Source: Oceanospirillum linum
Lineage (GTDB): Bacteria > Pseudomonadota > Gammaproteobacteria > Pseudomonadales > Halomonadaceae
NCBI RefSeq assembly: GCF_001995095.2
Contig: NZ_MTSD02000006.1
Location: forward strand, 62,001 to 126,000
Reading direction: 5' to 3'
DNA: 64,000 nucleotides
Positions 1 to 8,393 of this stretch are shown in pieces. Numbering within the stretch: position 1 is the first letter of the stretch; each line of letters starts with the position of its first letter. The notes below the pieces were generated by a model that made no database searches, was not told the origin of the DNA, and saw only the letters and a list, made by a program, of their open reading frames with translations. A program made the position numbers and the translations under genes.

Positions 1-672
1 TTGCCAGAGCGCCACTTGAAACAGTCCGATAAAAAGCTACCTTTAGTTGTGGTCGTACATGGTTCTGCAAGGACCGTTGAAAGTCTTAGGGACGGCTTCA
101 TCGAGTTTGCGGAGAAGGTGCATTGTGCTGTTCTGGCACCGCTTTTTCCTAAAGGGGCTGTTGCTCAGGATGAGGGTGACGGCTATAAGCTAAGTTCTCC
201 TGCCTCATTTCCTTATGATCAGATTCTCTTAAGTATGGTTGATGAGGTATCGACCACTTATATGGCCCAGAATACCTTCTGTCTTTATGGCTTTTCCGGG
301 GGCGCACAGTTTGCTCATCGGTTTGCATACCTCCATTCTGAAAGATTAGAGGCTTTATCAATCCATGCTCCCGGGGGATGCTCTTCGATTCATCATAATA
401 TAACAGAAGAGAAACTCTCTGCTCTCAGGGCTACGCCAGTTCAAATGGTTGTTGGTGAGCGGGATACGCTTAGCCATACTCTGAAAATATGCCGAAAAAG
501 CATGCTGGAGTCGTTATGTGAGCAGTGGCGCAGCAAGGGGATCTCTGTCGACTTTAAAATTGCAGCACACATTGATCACGATGGGTTTGCTCTTTTATCC
601 CACTGCTTTGATTTTTTCAGTGAACATATATCCTCTGCAGATGCGTATGTGGAGCATGTGCGAATGGCCTAG
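1..672 (+). CDS. alpha/beta hydrolase (5' end outside window)
   Basis: The reading frame is open from the first base, so the true start probably lies upstream. The visible part begins with a beta-strand and oxyanion-type segment (VVVVHGSA) typical of alpha/beta hydrolases. It carries a nucleophile elbow, GFSGG, around residue 98, with Ser as nucleophile. A late His-Asp-rich segment (HIDHDGF) is suited to supply the catalytic His. It resembles poly(3-hydroxybutyrate) depolymerase or carboxylesterase-like small hydrolases, but I cannot assign a substrate. It lies upstream of dapA on the same strand with a gap of more than 200 bases, so it is probably a separate unit. A short hairpin (GTCTGA/TCAGAC, 688-708) follows the stop. 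Confidence 0.75.
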   Translation: MPERHLKQSDKKLPLVVVVHGSARTVESLRDGFIEFAEKVHCAVLAPLFPKGAVAQDEGDGYKLSSPASFPYDQILLSMVDEVSTTYMAQNTFCLYGFSGGAQFAHRFAYLHSERLEALSIHAPGGCSSIHHNITEEKLSALRATPVQMVVGERDTLSHTLKICRKSMLESLCEQWRSKGISVDFKIAAHIDHDGFALLSHCFDFFSEHISSADAYVEHVRMA

Positions 673-728
673 ATTCGCCGTGAACAGGTCTGAGGTTGCC
701 TTTCAGACTTGATATGTACCTGGCTCTC

Positions 729-734
729 TATAAT
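729..734 (+). promoter_or_regulatory. candidate -10 box upstream of dapA
   Basis: A perfect TATAAT lies about 160 bases upstream of dapA. No good -35 is seen at 16-18 bases; a TTGATA lies at only 14. It is the best promoter-like signal in the 223-base gap between the hydrolase and dapA. Confidence 0.3.
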
Positions 735-895
735 GCTTTTTTAGCCTTTAGACCTGCGCTGAAACTGGATTTTTATTTTGTGGTTAAGTCCACAAGCAGA
801 ATAACCGCGATTGTGAAGGCGGATGCTTGTGTTCAGGCTGGGGCAAAAGTAACATTGGGCTTTCGCTTTTTTCGCGTTTTTTTCGGAGACAACAG

Positions 896-1777
896 ATGAT
901 CAAAGGCAGTATTGTTGCATTGGTAACCCCAATGACTACCTCGGGAGCTATCGATTGGGAAGCACTGCATCGTCTGGTTGAGTTCCATCTGGAAAACGGT
1001 ACCGATGCAATTGTTGCAGCGGGCACCACAGGTGAACCCACCACGATGTCATTTGAAGAGCACTTTGACGTCATCCGAAAGGTGGTTGAGCAGGTTAATG
1101 GTCGTATCCCTGTTATTGCCGGGACTGGTGCAAATAACACGGCAGAAGCGGTAGAGCTGAGTAAATTCGCTAAGAAAGTTGGTGCCGATTATTGTCTGTC
1201 CGTCACCCCATACTATAACAAGCCAACTCAGGAAGGTTTATTTCAGCACTTTAAAGCGGTTGCTGAGGCCAGTGACCTGCCGGTGATTCTCTATAATGTG
1301 CCAGGCCGTACAGCTGTTGACCTGCATAATGAAACCGTTGTTCGTCTGAGCAAGCTTGAGAATATTGTGGCCTTGAAAGATGCTACCGGTGATGTTGAGC
1401 GTGGCAAAGAGCTTATGGTGCGTCTTGAAGGTTCGGGCTTCCTGCTATTTTCCGGTGATGACCTGACCGCAGCCGATTTTATTCTGCAGGGTGGCGATGG
1501 AAATATTTCTGTTACTGCGAACGTTGCGCCGCGCCAGATGTCTGAACTTTGTGCTGCTGCTTTGAATGGCGATGCTTCTACTGCACACCAGATCAATACT
1601 CGCCTGATGCCGTTGCATCGTGCACTCTTTGTTGAATCAAACCCCATTCCGGTTAAGTGGGCTGTTGCTGAGATGGGAATGATGGAAACCGGTATTCGTC
1701 TACCGCTGACTGTTCTTTCCGATCAGTACCATGCAACCGTTCGTGAAGCTCTGCAACACGCCGGAATTATCGGATAA
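896..1777 (+). CDS. dapA: 4-hydroxy-tetrahydrodipicolinate synthase
   Basis: Catalyses condensation of pyruvate with aspartate semialdehyde, the first committed step of the lysine/diaminopimelate pathway, in the cytoplasm. The 293-residue product has the family length. All key residues fall at the E. coli numbering: Thr44/Thr45 in GTTGE, Tyr107 in TPYYNKP, Tyr133 and Arg138 in YNVPGR, and the Schiff-base Lys161 in ALKDATGD. I chose the ATG at 896 because it is preceded by GGAG and gives the conserved N-terminus; the frame also runs upstream to 827 without homology. bamC starts 17 bases after the stop, the usual dapA-bamC pair, and the two are probably cotranscribed. Confidence 0.97.
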   Translation: MIKGSIVALVTPMTTSGAIDWEALHRLVEFHLENGTDAIVAAGTTGEPTTMSFEEHFDVIRKVVEQVNGRIPVIAGTGANNTAEAVELSKFAKKVGADYCLSVTPYYNKPTQEGLFQHFKAVAEASDLPVILYNVPGRTAVDLHNETVVRLSKLENIVALKDATGDVERGKELMVRLEGSGFLLFSGDDLTAADFILQGGDGNISVTANVAPRQMSELCAAALNGDASTAHQINTRLMPLHRALFVESNPIPVKWAVAEMGMMETGIRLPLTVLSDQYHATVREALQHAGIIG

Positions 1778-1794
1778 CTGATCGGGAAGTCGCA

Positions 1795-2808
1795 ATGTCC
1801 AGAAAGGACTTGAACAAACTGACAGCCGGTTGCCTTGTGCTAACCGGCTTTCTGTTAGCTGGCTGTAGTTCCTCCGGCTATTACTATGACCGTAAAACAG
1901 ACTATGCGGATGCAAAAGAGTATCCGGCTATTTCTCTGCCAGACTCCGCTGGTGCGCGCCAACTTAAGCAAGTTATGCCTCTGCCGGATATTACGGCTCA
2001 GGAACAGCTTGATGATGAGTTTACGGTACCTCGCCCGGATGCTATGCCTGTTGTTGATGAAGATCTGCCACCTTCTGAACTGAAGGAGTTTACTGCTGCA
2101 GAAGGAATTGATTCCCGCCTTTGGCTGTCAATCTCTAATCCTCCGGCTGTTGCATGGCCGATGCTGCAGAGCCAGTTTGAGCAACTTAATTGGAGGGTTG
2201 AAACCGCGAACCCATCCACAGGACACATCTCTTTTGTTCCTGATAATCAGCTAAATGCTCAGCCTGTTTTGGCTGTATTACGGCAGGGAATTCGTGGTGG
2301 TTTCAGTGATTTGGAGCTGTTGAACCGACAGGGTGGTGTACGAACTGATAGTGCTGCAAAAGCACTGCTGAGCCAGATGAATGCCCGGTTTTTCGGCCAG
2401 GAGTTAACATCGCAAAGTGTCTCGCTATTGGCTCAGAATATCAGTCGGGAAAAGACGATCGCTCTTCAGGCCACCGGAGGGGAGGACCCTGTTCTGGTGC
2501 TAGGCACTGATGCGGATCGCACCTGGATTGGCCTTGAACTCTTACTGACAGAGCAGTTCAGCGAAGATGAGCAAAGGTTGCTTAGCGCCGATGCTGTTAA
2601 GCGAGAGTTTACAATTGTTTGGTTGCCGGAGGAGGAGCGCAGTAGCTTCCTTACCCGTTGGGCGAGTAAGCCTGGCCCTGAGTCTCAGTATCAGTTGATA
2701 TTGACCGGGTCATCTCCTGTTTCTATACGTGTTCAGCAGAACGGAAAAGCTGTTAATCCATGGGAAGCTCGTCAAATTCTGATGAGTGTTCGTAAACTGT
2801 TGAACTAA
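1795..2808 (+). CDS. bamC: outer membrane assembly lipoprotein BamC
   Basis: BamC (NlpB) is a lipoprotein of the BAM complex that inserts beta-barrel proteins into the outer membrane. The protein opens with a short basic stretch, a hydrophobic segment and the lipobox LLAG|C, with Cys24 the predicted lipidated residue. The acidic, proline-rich region after the signal (about residues 30-90) matches the unstructured BamC N-terminus that binds BamD, followed by two helix-grip-type domains. Length is 337 residues, similar to E. coli (344). The position directly after dapA is the conserved context in gammaproteobacteria. A strong terminator follows the gene. Confidence 0.9.
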   Translation: MSRKDLNKLTAGCLVLTGFLLAGCSSSGYYYDRKTDYADAKEYPAISLPDSAGARQLKQVMPLPDITAQEQLDDEFTVPRPDAMPVVDEDLPPSELKEFTAAEGIDSRLWLSISNPPAVAWPMLQSQFEQLNWRVETANPSTGHISFVPDNQLNAQPVLAVLRQGIRGGFSDLELLNRQGGVRTDSAAKALLSQMNARFFGQELTSQSVSLLAQNISREKTIALQATGGEDPVLVLGTDADRTWIGLELLLTEQFSEDEQRLLSADAVKREFTIVWLPEEERSSFLTRWASKPGPESQYQLILTGSSPVSIRVQQNGKAVNPWEARQILMSVRKLLN

Positions 2809-2854
2809 GCAGACTGAACCTGATATCAGGTTTAATCTTTTTGCTGTTATACAG

Positions 2855-2885
2855 CGCCCCGAACCTTAGGTTGCGGGGCGTTTTT
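2855..2885 (+). terminator. rho-independent terminator of dapA-bamC
   Basis: A stem CGCCCCG/CGGGGCG extended by AACC/GGTT (one bulged G) is followed by a five-T run. It lies 46 bases after the bamC stop and just ahead of the metallo-hydrolase start, so that gene is at least partly insulated from dapA-bamC. Confidence 0.85.
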
Positions 2886-2909
2886 GCTTCGGATGATCTT
2901 GTGACTGCA

Positions 2910-3680
2910 ATGCGTTTTGCCTCCCTTGGCAGTGGTAGCCGGGGTAATGCGACCTTGATTGAAAAAAAAAGTACCCGTATTCTGATTGACTGCGGCTTCG
3001 GTGTGAAAGACACGCGGGGGCGTTTAGAGCGTCTGGGGTTAAGTCTTGAAGACCTTGACGGAGTACTGGTCACTCACGAACACGGTGATCATATCGGAGG
3101 GGTGGGGCGTGTAGCTCGGGCCTGTGGTGTGCCTGTATATTGCAGTCATGGTACTTACCTGACCGGGCGTTTAGGTGAGGTGCCTGACCTGCGCTTGATC
3201 AGCAGTCACAAAAAGTTTGCTATTGGTGATCTTGAGATTGAGCCGGTTCCTGTTCCCCATGATGCGAAAGAACCCATTCAGTATGTGGTAGGGGACGGCG
3301 ATACCCGTTTGGGGGTGCTGACGGACCTTGGCAGTATAACTCCATATATACGCCAGTGTTATGCCCGCTGTGACGGTCTGATCCTTGAAACCAATCATGA
3401 TCCTCAGATGCTGCAGCAAGGACCTTATCCACCAAAACTGAAACGTCGGGTTGGCGGTGCTTATGGCCACCTGAGTAATGGTCAGGCCCAGGCTCTGCTG
3501 CAGGAGTTGCAACACGATAAATTACAGCATGTGGTAGCAGCACATATCAGTGATAAAAATAATACGGATTATCTCGCCAAGGAAAGTTTGAGTCGTGCTC
3601 TCGGGTGCAGTGCCGAAGATATACCTTCAATTGATCAGGATGAGGGGCTGCACTGGCTCGGTTTGCGCTCTGCATTCTAA
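2910..3680 (+). CDS. YycJ/WalJ-like MBL-fold metallo-hydrolase
   Basis: A metallo-beta-lactamase-fold hydrolase of about 256 residues, probably binding two metals. The signature THEHGDH (His56, His58, Asp60, His61) is complete. The N-terminal LGSGSRGNATLIE and ILIDCGF segments match the YycJ family, whose Gram-positive members are 5'-3' exonuclease-like proteins tied to DNA damage. In pseudomonads a homologue sits between bamC and purC; here it follows bamC but purC is absent. The frame opens upstream (2841), but that part overlaps the bamC terminator, so the ATG at 2910 giving MRFASLGSG is chosen. Actual substrate unknown. Confidence 0.85.
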   Translation: MRFASLGSGSRGNATLIEKKSTRILIDCGFGVKDTRGRLERLGLSLEDLDGVLVTHEHGDHIGGVGRVARACGVPVYCSHGTYLTGRLGEVPDLRLISSHKKFAIGDLEIEPVPVPHDAKEPIQYVVGDGDTRLGVLTDLGSITPYIRQCYARCDGLILETNHDPQMLQQGPYPPKLKRRVGGAYGHLSNGQAQALLQELQHDKLQHVVAAHISDKNNTDYLAKESLSRALGCSAEDIPSIDQDEGLHWLGLRSAF

Positions 3681-3768
3681 AGCAGGTCTGAGGCCCGCTG
3701 TTTACCACCTTTATATTGTCACTTTCTCTGCGTTTTATGCCCTGCCACGCTCTGCCAGACTTGTAGGC

Positions 3769-3812
3769 AAAAAAAAGCGTTTATCAACACTGAAAACAGT
3801 GTCGATAAACGC
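3769..3812 (-). terminator. strong rho-independent terminator on the minus strand with no annotated gene
   Basis: Read on the minus strand, a 16-position stem with one mismatch (GCGTTTATC-A-ACACTG arms, four-base loop) is followed directly by eight Ts. On the plus strand the hairpin has no T tail, so it acts leftward. No minus-strand gene of normal size lies upstream of it, which implies an unannotated short transcript. Confidence 0.8.
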
Positions 3813-3950
3813 GGATTCAAAAGGCAAATGCCTTGAATAATAAGCTAAGTACTAACAACCAAGTCCTGCGTTGGACTTCTTCTATATTGCATCGTGCATG
3901 CCATGTTTTTTATATCCCTTTAATATCAATAGGTTGCATTGTTTTTATTC
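3769..3950 (-). ncRNA. candidate small RNA or small-protein transcript
   Basis: Inferred from the orphan minus-strand terminator at its left end. Reading minus, the segment holds a hairpin AAGTCC-AACGCA-GGACTT (plus 3861-3878), a second hairpin TTCAAGGC-ATTT-GCC..TTGAA near 3815-3842, and then the terminator. It also contains a 19-codon reading frame (3904 down to 3845) beginning MACTMQYRRS, preceded by AAAGGG about 11 bases upstream. A TATAAA lies near 3912 with only a weak -35. I cannot assign a known sRNA family, and the 5' end is not defined by the sequence. Confidence 0.33.
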
Positions 3951-4018
3951 GACCAAAGTCTTGATGGCTATTTATTGAGCGATAAAAGCAGCTTCACTGC
4001 TTATATTTATGCCCCTGA

Positions 4019-4073
4019 TTAGTGCAAAGTGTATGCTGCATGTGCACTAATGGGTAGATTTATCAGGTGATAA
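4019..4073. promoter_or_regulatory. paired inverted repeats upstream of ccoG
   Basis: TTAGTGCA (4019-4026) is repeated inverted as TGCACTAA (4043-4050) with a 16-base spacer. A second dyad, TTATCA-GG-TGATAA, lies at 4060-4073. Both are about 105-160 bases upstream of ccoG and could be operators. A canonical FNR box (TTGAT-N4-ATCAA) is not seen. The regulator is unknown. Confidence 0.4.
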
Positions 4074-4177
4074 GAGGTGCGGCTATCTGTACCTATAAAA
4101 AAATAATTTTTTAGACCTGATCCTTATTGTTCTTCCTGAGTATGCTGCTGCCATCTGGATAAACTTGAGATGAAGTC

Positions 4178-5635
4178 ATGCAGCAAATTCCTGTTAGCCG
4201 AGTCCGCTCAGACTCGGAGATAATTGAACGGCCACATAAATTTCATGTACGGCTTACAGAAGGTCGTTTTCAGAATATACGGCGACTAATCAGCGGGCCG
4301 ATGATTGTAGCGTTCTTTCTTTTAGCCTGGTTGCAGTGGAATGGCAGGCCGCTTTTGTTATTTTCTTTTGAAGAGCGCCGGATCTACCTGTTTGGCGGTC
4401 AGCTAGCCTGGCATGATTTACCTCTTATGGCTGGGCTAATGATCGCAGGTGCCTGCTTGCTGTTTTTTATGGCTGTGGGTTGGGGGCGTGTCTGGTGTGG
4501 CTTTGCCTGCCCGCAAAGTATTTGGACGTGGCTGTTTATACGCATTGAGCAGCTAACGGAAGGCAAGGCGAGCCAAAGGGCGAGAAATGATGCTCAGCCC
4601 TTAAAAGGCATGCGGTTACTGCGGCGTTTGGCAAAGCATCTTCTATGGCTGATGTTCTCTTTTTTGACTGCGCTAACATTCACAGGGTATTTCCTGCCTG
4701 TGCGTGAGCTTTTCTCAGGTTTTTTTAGCTTCGAACTGTCTCTGGCTGTTTGGGGATGGCTAATTTCCATGGCGCTACTGACCTATGTGAATGCAGGTTT
4801 GGTTCGGGAAAAGATCTGTTTGCATGCCTGTCCATATTCCCGCTTTCAGGGGGTCATGTTTGACAAAAACACCCAAACGGTCAGTTATGATACAGCCCGG
4901 GGTGAGCCGCGCCGTATACGTGGCGGAGGACGTCACGCTGAACGTTTTACTGGACTTGATCCGGAGGCTTCAGAATTAGTCTCTGATATGGCTTTAGTGG
5001 ACAAAGACCGTTCCGGTGACTGTATCGATTGTACGATTTGCGTGCAGGTATGCCCAACAGGTATTGATATCCGTGATGGGCTTCAGGCGGCCTGTATTGA
5101 TTGCGGTGCCTGTATCGATGCTTGTGATCAGGTGATGGATAAAATAGGAAAGCCCAGGGGGCTGATCCGTTTTGCATCTGAGGAGGAGCTGTCGGGTACG
5201 GTTCAACCGGAAAACGGATTTAGGCCTAAATTAGTCGGTTATGGCGTGGTTATGCTGCTTACGCTATCTGTCGTGGCATTTGGTTTTGCACAGACGAAGG
5301 ATCTGCTATTGGAAGTTCGCCGTGACCGTGGTGCCCTCTTTACCCGGCTTGGGGATAGTCAGGTCTGTAATCACTATCGGATTAAAGTTGAAGGCTACAG
5401 GCAAGGCTTTGACCGGGTTAAGGTCAGCGCCCAGGGAATGGAGGGGATGGTTTTACATGGAGATCAGCAGTTAAGTCTGGATAATAACAATGCGGGCTGG
5501 CGCGCTTATCGCGTATGTGCACCTGAGCCTGAAGGGCTAACCCAGGAGATTCGGTTTGTTGTGGAGTCTCAGGCAGAAGGTTTACCTTTGGCACGAGTTG
5601 AGAAAGTGACGACGTTTTTGACCGGCGGTCGATAA
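4178..5635 (+). CDS. ccoG: cytochrome c oxidase accessory protein CcoG
   Basis: CcoG (RdxB/FixG) is an inner-membrane iron-sulfur protein that reduces copper for maturation of cbb3-type oxidase. Seen here: transmembrane segments around residues 40-55, 82-100, 155-172, 185-205 and 345-362, and the CGFACPQ and HACPYSRFQ motifs. Two ferredoxin clusters follow: Cys282/285/288/292 and Cys306/309/312/316, the last in CIDACDQ. A periplasmic IgG-like C-terminal domain ends the protein. The length of 485 fits the family. The ccoNOPQ genes are not in this window, so it stands alone, with about 500 bases of possible regulatory DNA upstream. Confidence 0.95.
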   Translation: MQQIPVSRVRSDSEIIERPHKFHVRLTEGRFQNIRRLISGPMIVAFFLLAWLQWNGRPLLLFSFEERRIYLFGGQLAWHDLPLMAGLMIAGACLLFFMAVGWGRVWCGFACPQSIWTWLFIRIEQLTEGKASQRARNDAQPLKGMRLLRRLAKHLLWLMFSFLTALTFTGYFLPVRELFSGFFSFELSLAVWGWLISMALLTYVNAGLVREKICLHACPYSRFQGVMFDKNTQTVSYDTARGEPRRIRGGGRHAERFTGLDPEASELVSDMALVDKDRSGDCIDCTICVQVCPTGIDIRDGLQAACIDCGACIDACDQVMDKIGKPRGLIRFASEEELSGTVQPENGFRPKLVGYGVVMLLTLSVVAFGFAQTKDLLLEVRRDRGALFTRLGDSQVCNHYRIKVEGYRQGFDRVKVSAQGMEGMVLHGDQQLSLDNNNAGWRAYRVCAPEPEGLTQEIRFVVESQAEGLPLARVEKVTTFLTGGR

Positions 5636-5684
5636 TCAGGCTATTGGTCAATAAGCCTAAGGATGTCAAAAGCGCCAGATAATG

Positions 5685-5720
5685 AAGAACAGTTGAAGTC
5701 AGATCGCTTTAGCTGTTCTT
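5685..5720. other. hairpin between convergent ccoG and lnt
   Basis: AAGAACAG pairs with CTGTTCTT, and the inner TTGAAG pairs with CTTTAG using two G-U pairs, giving about 14 pairs and an 8-base loop. There is no T run on either side, so it may be a weak bidirectional terminator or an mRNA 3'-end protector. Confidence 0.4.
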
Positions 5721-5749
5721 GCAATTGGCTTAGCCCCATTAATTTTTAC

Positions 5750-7312
5750 CTAATGGAATAGCTGAATAGTACGCTCCTGTTTTCGACTCTGTAGTAGCTG
5801 TAACAGCAGAATCAACCCGCAAAGAGCCAGAAGAGGCTGGCTTCCTGTTTGGGCAAAGGGGGTTTGGCCTGTCATGCTGTAAACCTCACCCCGTACGATA
5901 GCCTGTTCAAACTGAGGTGCGCTGGCAAGAATATGCCCTTTGGAGTCAATAATTGCGGTGACGCCATTGTTGGTGCTGCGCAACATGTAACGTCCATTTT
6001 CCGCGGCCCTTGCCTGGGCCATCTGAAGGTGTTGCAGCGGGCCTACGGAATGGCCAAACCAGCTGTCGTTTGAGATGGTAACCAGTACATCACTGTCTTG
6101 GGCTTGCTGGCGGACAAACTCAGGATACACAACCTCATAACAGATAAACGGCGCAATCTTCAGGTCTTTGGCCACCAGCAAGGATTGGTCTGGCGAGCCT
6201 GCTACAAAGTTCGACATTGGTAAATTGAAGAAGTTAATAGCTCCCCTCAGCAGATGTTCCAGAGGCACGTACTCGCCAAAAGGAACCAGTTTTTGTTTCT
6301 GATATAAGCCCTCTCCAGCCCCTTTGACCATAATGCTGTTATAGAATTGTGGCGGTTGCCCTGATCCCGGATTTGTTTGCTGAGGGATGCCGGAAATAAG
6401 GGCCGTACCTGAAGGTAGGTCTGCCAGTACCTGATCAAAGTAAGCACCTGAGTTCCGGTGTAACAAGGGAACTGCGGTTTCCGGCCAGATCACAAGATCA
6501 CTGTTTTGGACATCCAGCGTCAGGTCATAATAGAGTTGCAGGAATTTTTGCCGATATTGCCGCTGCCACTTTTCATTCTGATCAATATTACCCTGTACCA
6601 GAGCGACCTCTACTGCTCCTTTTGTTGAGGGTAAAGTCCACTGAATATTATTGAGCAGATGACCGCCTGCAAAAATGAGGGTCAGCCATGCGGTAAATGT
6701 CCGTAACCGTAGTTTTTGCTGACTGAGTTGGAAAAGCAGACTACCTGTCATTACCAGAAGAAAACTTCCGAGGTAAACCCCACCGACTGGTAGCCAGCCT
6801 GAAATGCTTGAGTCCACCAGCCCGGTGCCCAGATATAACCAGGGAAAACCGGTTAATAGCCAGCTTCTTATCCATTCAAACAGCACCCAAAGAGCAGGGA
6901 AGCTCCAAACTGGCGAAACGTAAGAGAAGAAGCGTTGATAGAGGCCGCACTGGAGAGCTGAAAGCAGAGATAAGGCCATAACAAAGACAGTGGTCAGAAC
7001 TAAAGCTAACGGAACTCCGGTATAGCCGTAGTCATGAATACTGATGTAAATCCATGAAACACCGTTACCAAAGAAGCCCAGGCCAAAGAACCAACCCAGC
7101 GTAAAGTTAGCCTTGAATTTGCCACTTAGCTCCATTGCGTTTTGACCTGCTTTCATGGCGGTCAATAACAGGGTAATGGCCAGTGGGGCTACCAGCCAGT
7201 AATTGTAGGGTGCAAAAGAGAGAGGGAGCAGCCAGCCAGCGAGCGTTGCAAGCAGATAGCGGTGAAGTCCCTGTCGGTTCGATAGATTCTTAAAAACGCC
7301 TGTCAGTGCCAT
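5750..7312 (-). CDS. lnt: apolipoprotein N-acyltransferase
   Basis: Adds the third acyl chain to the N-terminal cysteine of lipoproteins in the inner membrane. The N-terminal ~220 residues contain several membrane helices, followed by a periplasmic nitrilase domain. The catalytic triad is visible: Glu278 (VIWPETA), Lys341 (KQKLVPFGEYVP) and Cys391 (FICYEVVYPE). The length of 520 compares with 512 in E. coli. It follows corC on the minus strand as in E. coli (ybeX-lnt), but a terminator separates the two here, so lnt probably has its own promoter in the 187-base gap. Confidence 0.97.
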   Translation of the reverse strand: MALTGVFKNLSNRQGLHRYLLATLAGWLLPLSFAPYNYWLVAPLAITLLLTAMKAGQNAMELSGKFKANFTLGWFFGLGFFGNGVSWIYISIHDYGYTGVPLALVLTTVFVMALSLLSALQCGLYQRFFSYVSPVWSFPALWVLFEWIRSWLLTGFPWLYLGTGLVDSSISGWLPVGGVYLGSFLLVMTGSLLFQLSQQKLRLRTFTAWLTLIFAGGHLLNNIQWTLPSTKGAVEVALVQGNIDQNEKWQRQYRQKFLQLYYDLTLDVQNSDLVIWPETAVPLLHRNSGAYFDQVLADLPSGTALISGIPQQTNPGSGQPPQFYNSIMVKGAGEGLYQKQKLVPFGEYVPLEHLLRGAINFFNLPMSNFVAGSPDQSLLVAKDLKIAPFICYEVVYPEFVRQQAQDSDVLVTISNDSWFGHSVGPLQHLQMAQARAAENGRYMLRSTNNGVTAIIDSKGHILASAPQFEQAIVRGEVYSMTGQTPFAQTGSQPLLALCGLILLLQLLQSRKQERTIQLFH

Positions 7313-7433
7313 GCTTGCAAAAGCCCGTCAATTTTTCGTACTCAGCAGCCTATCAAAAGGCTATCCCGCTGAAAACATGTAGATTTTCTAACCATTAAAT
7401 CAGCGAAAAAATCCCGCCAAATCTAAAGGTCAG

Positions 7434-7468
7434 GTAAAAAAATACCGATGCAGCAGAGCACCGGTATT
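7434..7468 (-). terminator. terminator after corC
   Basis: On the minus strand, AATACCGGTGC pairs with GCATCGGTATT (one G-U), with a six-base loop and a T run of seven. It sits about 32 bases past the corC stop and splits corC from lnt. Confidence 0.85.
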
Positions 7469-7499
7469 GGCTAGGTGTGGGGTAACGCGACTTTAACGA

Positions 7500-8348
7500 T
7501 CAGCCTGAATGCGTTTTGACCTGCAGTAAGCGGATTCTACGATTGTCGGCATTCAGGACTTTAAACTCCAGGCCTTCAAGCATGGTGGTTTCATTGCGGT
7601 TAGGCAGATGTCCAAAACGCTGCATAACGATACCGCCAATGGTATCGAACTCATCGTCACTGAAGTGAGTGCCAAAGCTCTCGTTAAAGTCGTCAATAGG
7701 TGTCAGGGCCTTAACGATAAACTGGCCATCGCTGATAACCCGGATATCCATATCATCTTCTTCGATATCGTGCTCATCCTCAATATCGCCAACGATCTGT
7801 TCCAGAACATCTTCGATTGTCACCAGGCCTGCGACGCCGCCATATTCATCAACAACAATTGCCATATGGTTTCGTTTGACACGGAACTCGCTTAACAGGC
7901 TGTTAAGGCGCTTGGACTCCGGAATGAAGGTAGCCGGGCGCATAATGTCGCGAATATTGAATGGGGGAGCGTTCTTCTGAAGAATCAGCGGCAGCATGTC
8001 TTTTGCTAACAGTATACCGACTACCTCGTCCGGGTTCTCTCCAATGACGGGGAATCGGGAGTGGGCTGACTCAATAATCAGAGAAAGAAAGTCTTCCGGT
8101 TGCTGGCCATCTTTAACGGCAACCATCTGCGAACGAGGTATCATGATGTCCCGAACCTGCATCTCATTGATTTGCAGTGCGCCTTCGATGATATTCATCG
8201 CTTCAGCATCAAGCTGCAGGCGCTGTTCCGCGTCCCGGATAAACTCCAGAAGCTCACGGCGTGTTTTAGGTTCGCCGGTGAGGGATGTCATAAAATTCTG
8301 AAGCCAGGATCGTTGACCCTGACCGTTGCTCGATCGGTCTTCGCTCAT
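7500..8348 (-). CDS. corC: CorC/YbeX family CBS-domain protein
   Basis: A soluble 282-residue protein with no membrane domain. A tandem CBS pair spans roughly residues 60-190 (start MIPRSQMVAV), followed by the small CorC_HlyC (transporter-associated) domain at about 200-280. In E. coli the equivalent (YbeX/CorC) has been linked to magnesium/cobalt efflux and, more recently, to ribosome metabolism, consistent with its place beside ybeY. An acidic stretch (EDEHDIEEDDMD) links the CBS pair to the C-terminal domain. It lies 45 bases after the ybeY stop and is likely in the same transcript. Confidence 0.92.
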   Translation of the reverse strand: MSEDRSSNGQGQRSWLQNFMTSLTGEPKTRRELLEFIRDAEQRLQLDAEAMNIIEGALQINEMQVRDIMIPRSQMVAVKDGQQPEDFLSLIIESAHSRFPVIGENPDEVVGILLAKDMLPLILQKNAPPFNIRDIMRPATFIPESKRLNSLLSEFRVKRNHMAIVVDEYGGVAGLVTIEDVLEQIVGDIEDEHDIEEDDMDIRVISDGQFIVKALTPIDDFNESFGTHFSDDEFDTIGGIVMQRFGHLPNRNETTMLEGLEFKVLNADNRRIRLLQVKTHSG

Positions 8349-8393
8349 CAGTGTGTTTCCTTTGTGCCCTGTTTTCCGTTCTAAGCGGATGGT

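Noticed and set aside
3595-3840. Plus-strand frame overlapping the MBL gene end
   Set aside because: It overlaps the conserved MBL C-terminus in another frame, crosses the orphan terminator hairpin and has no recognisable domain.
5736-5756. CCATTA/TAATGG repeat at the lnt stop as a terminator
   Set aside because: The stem is short and AT-rich and overlaps the coding end of lnt, with no T run on the minus side.
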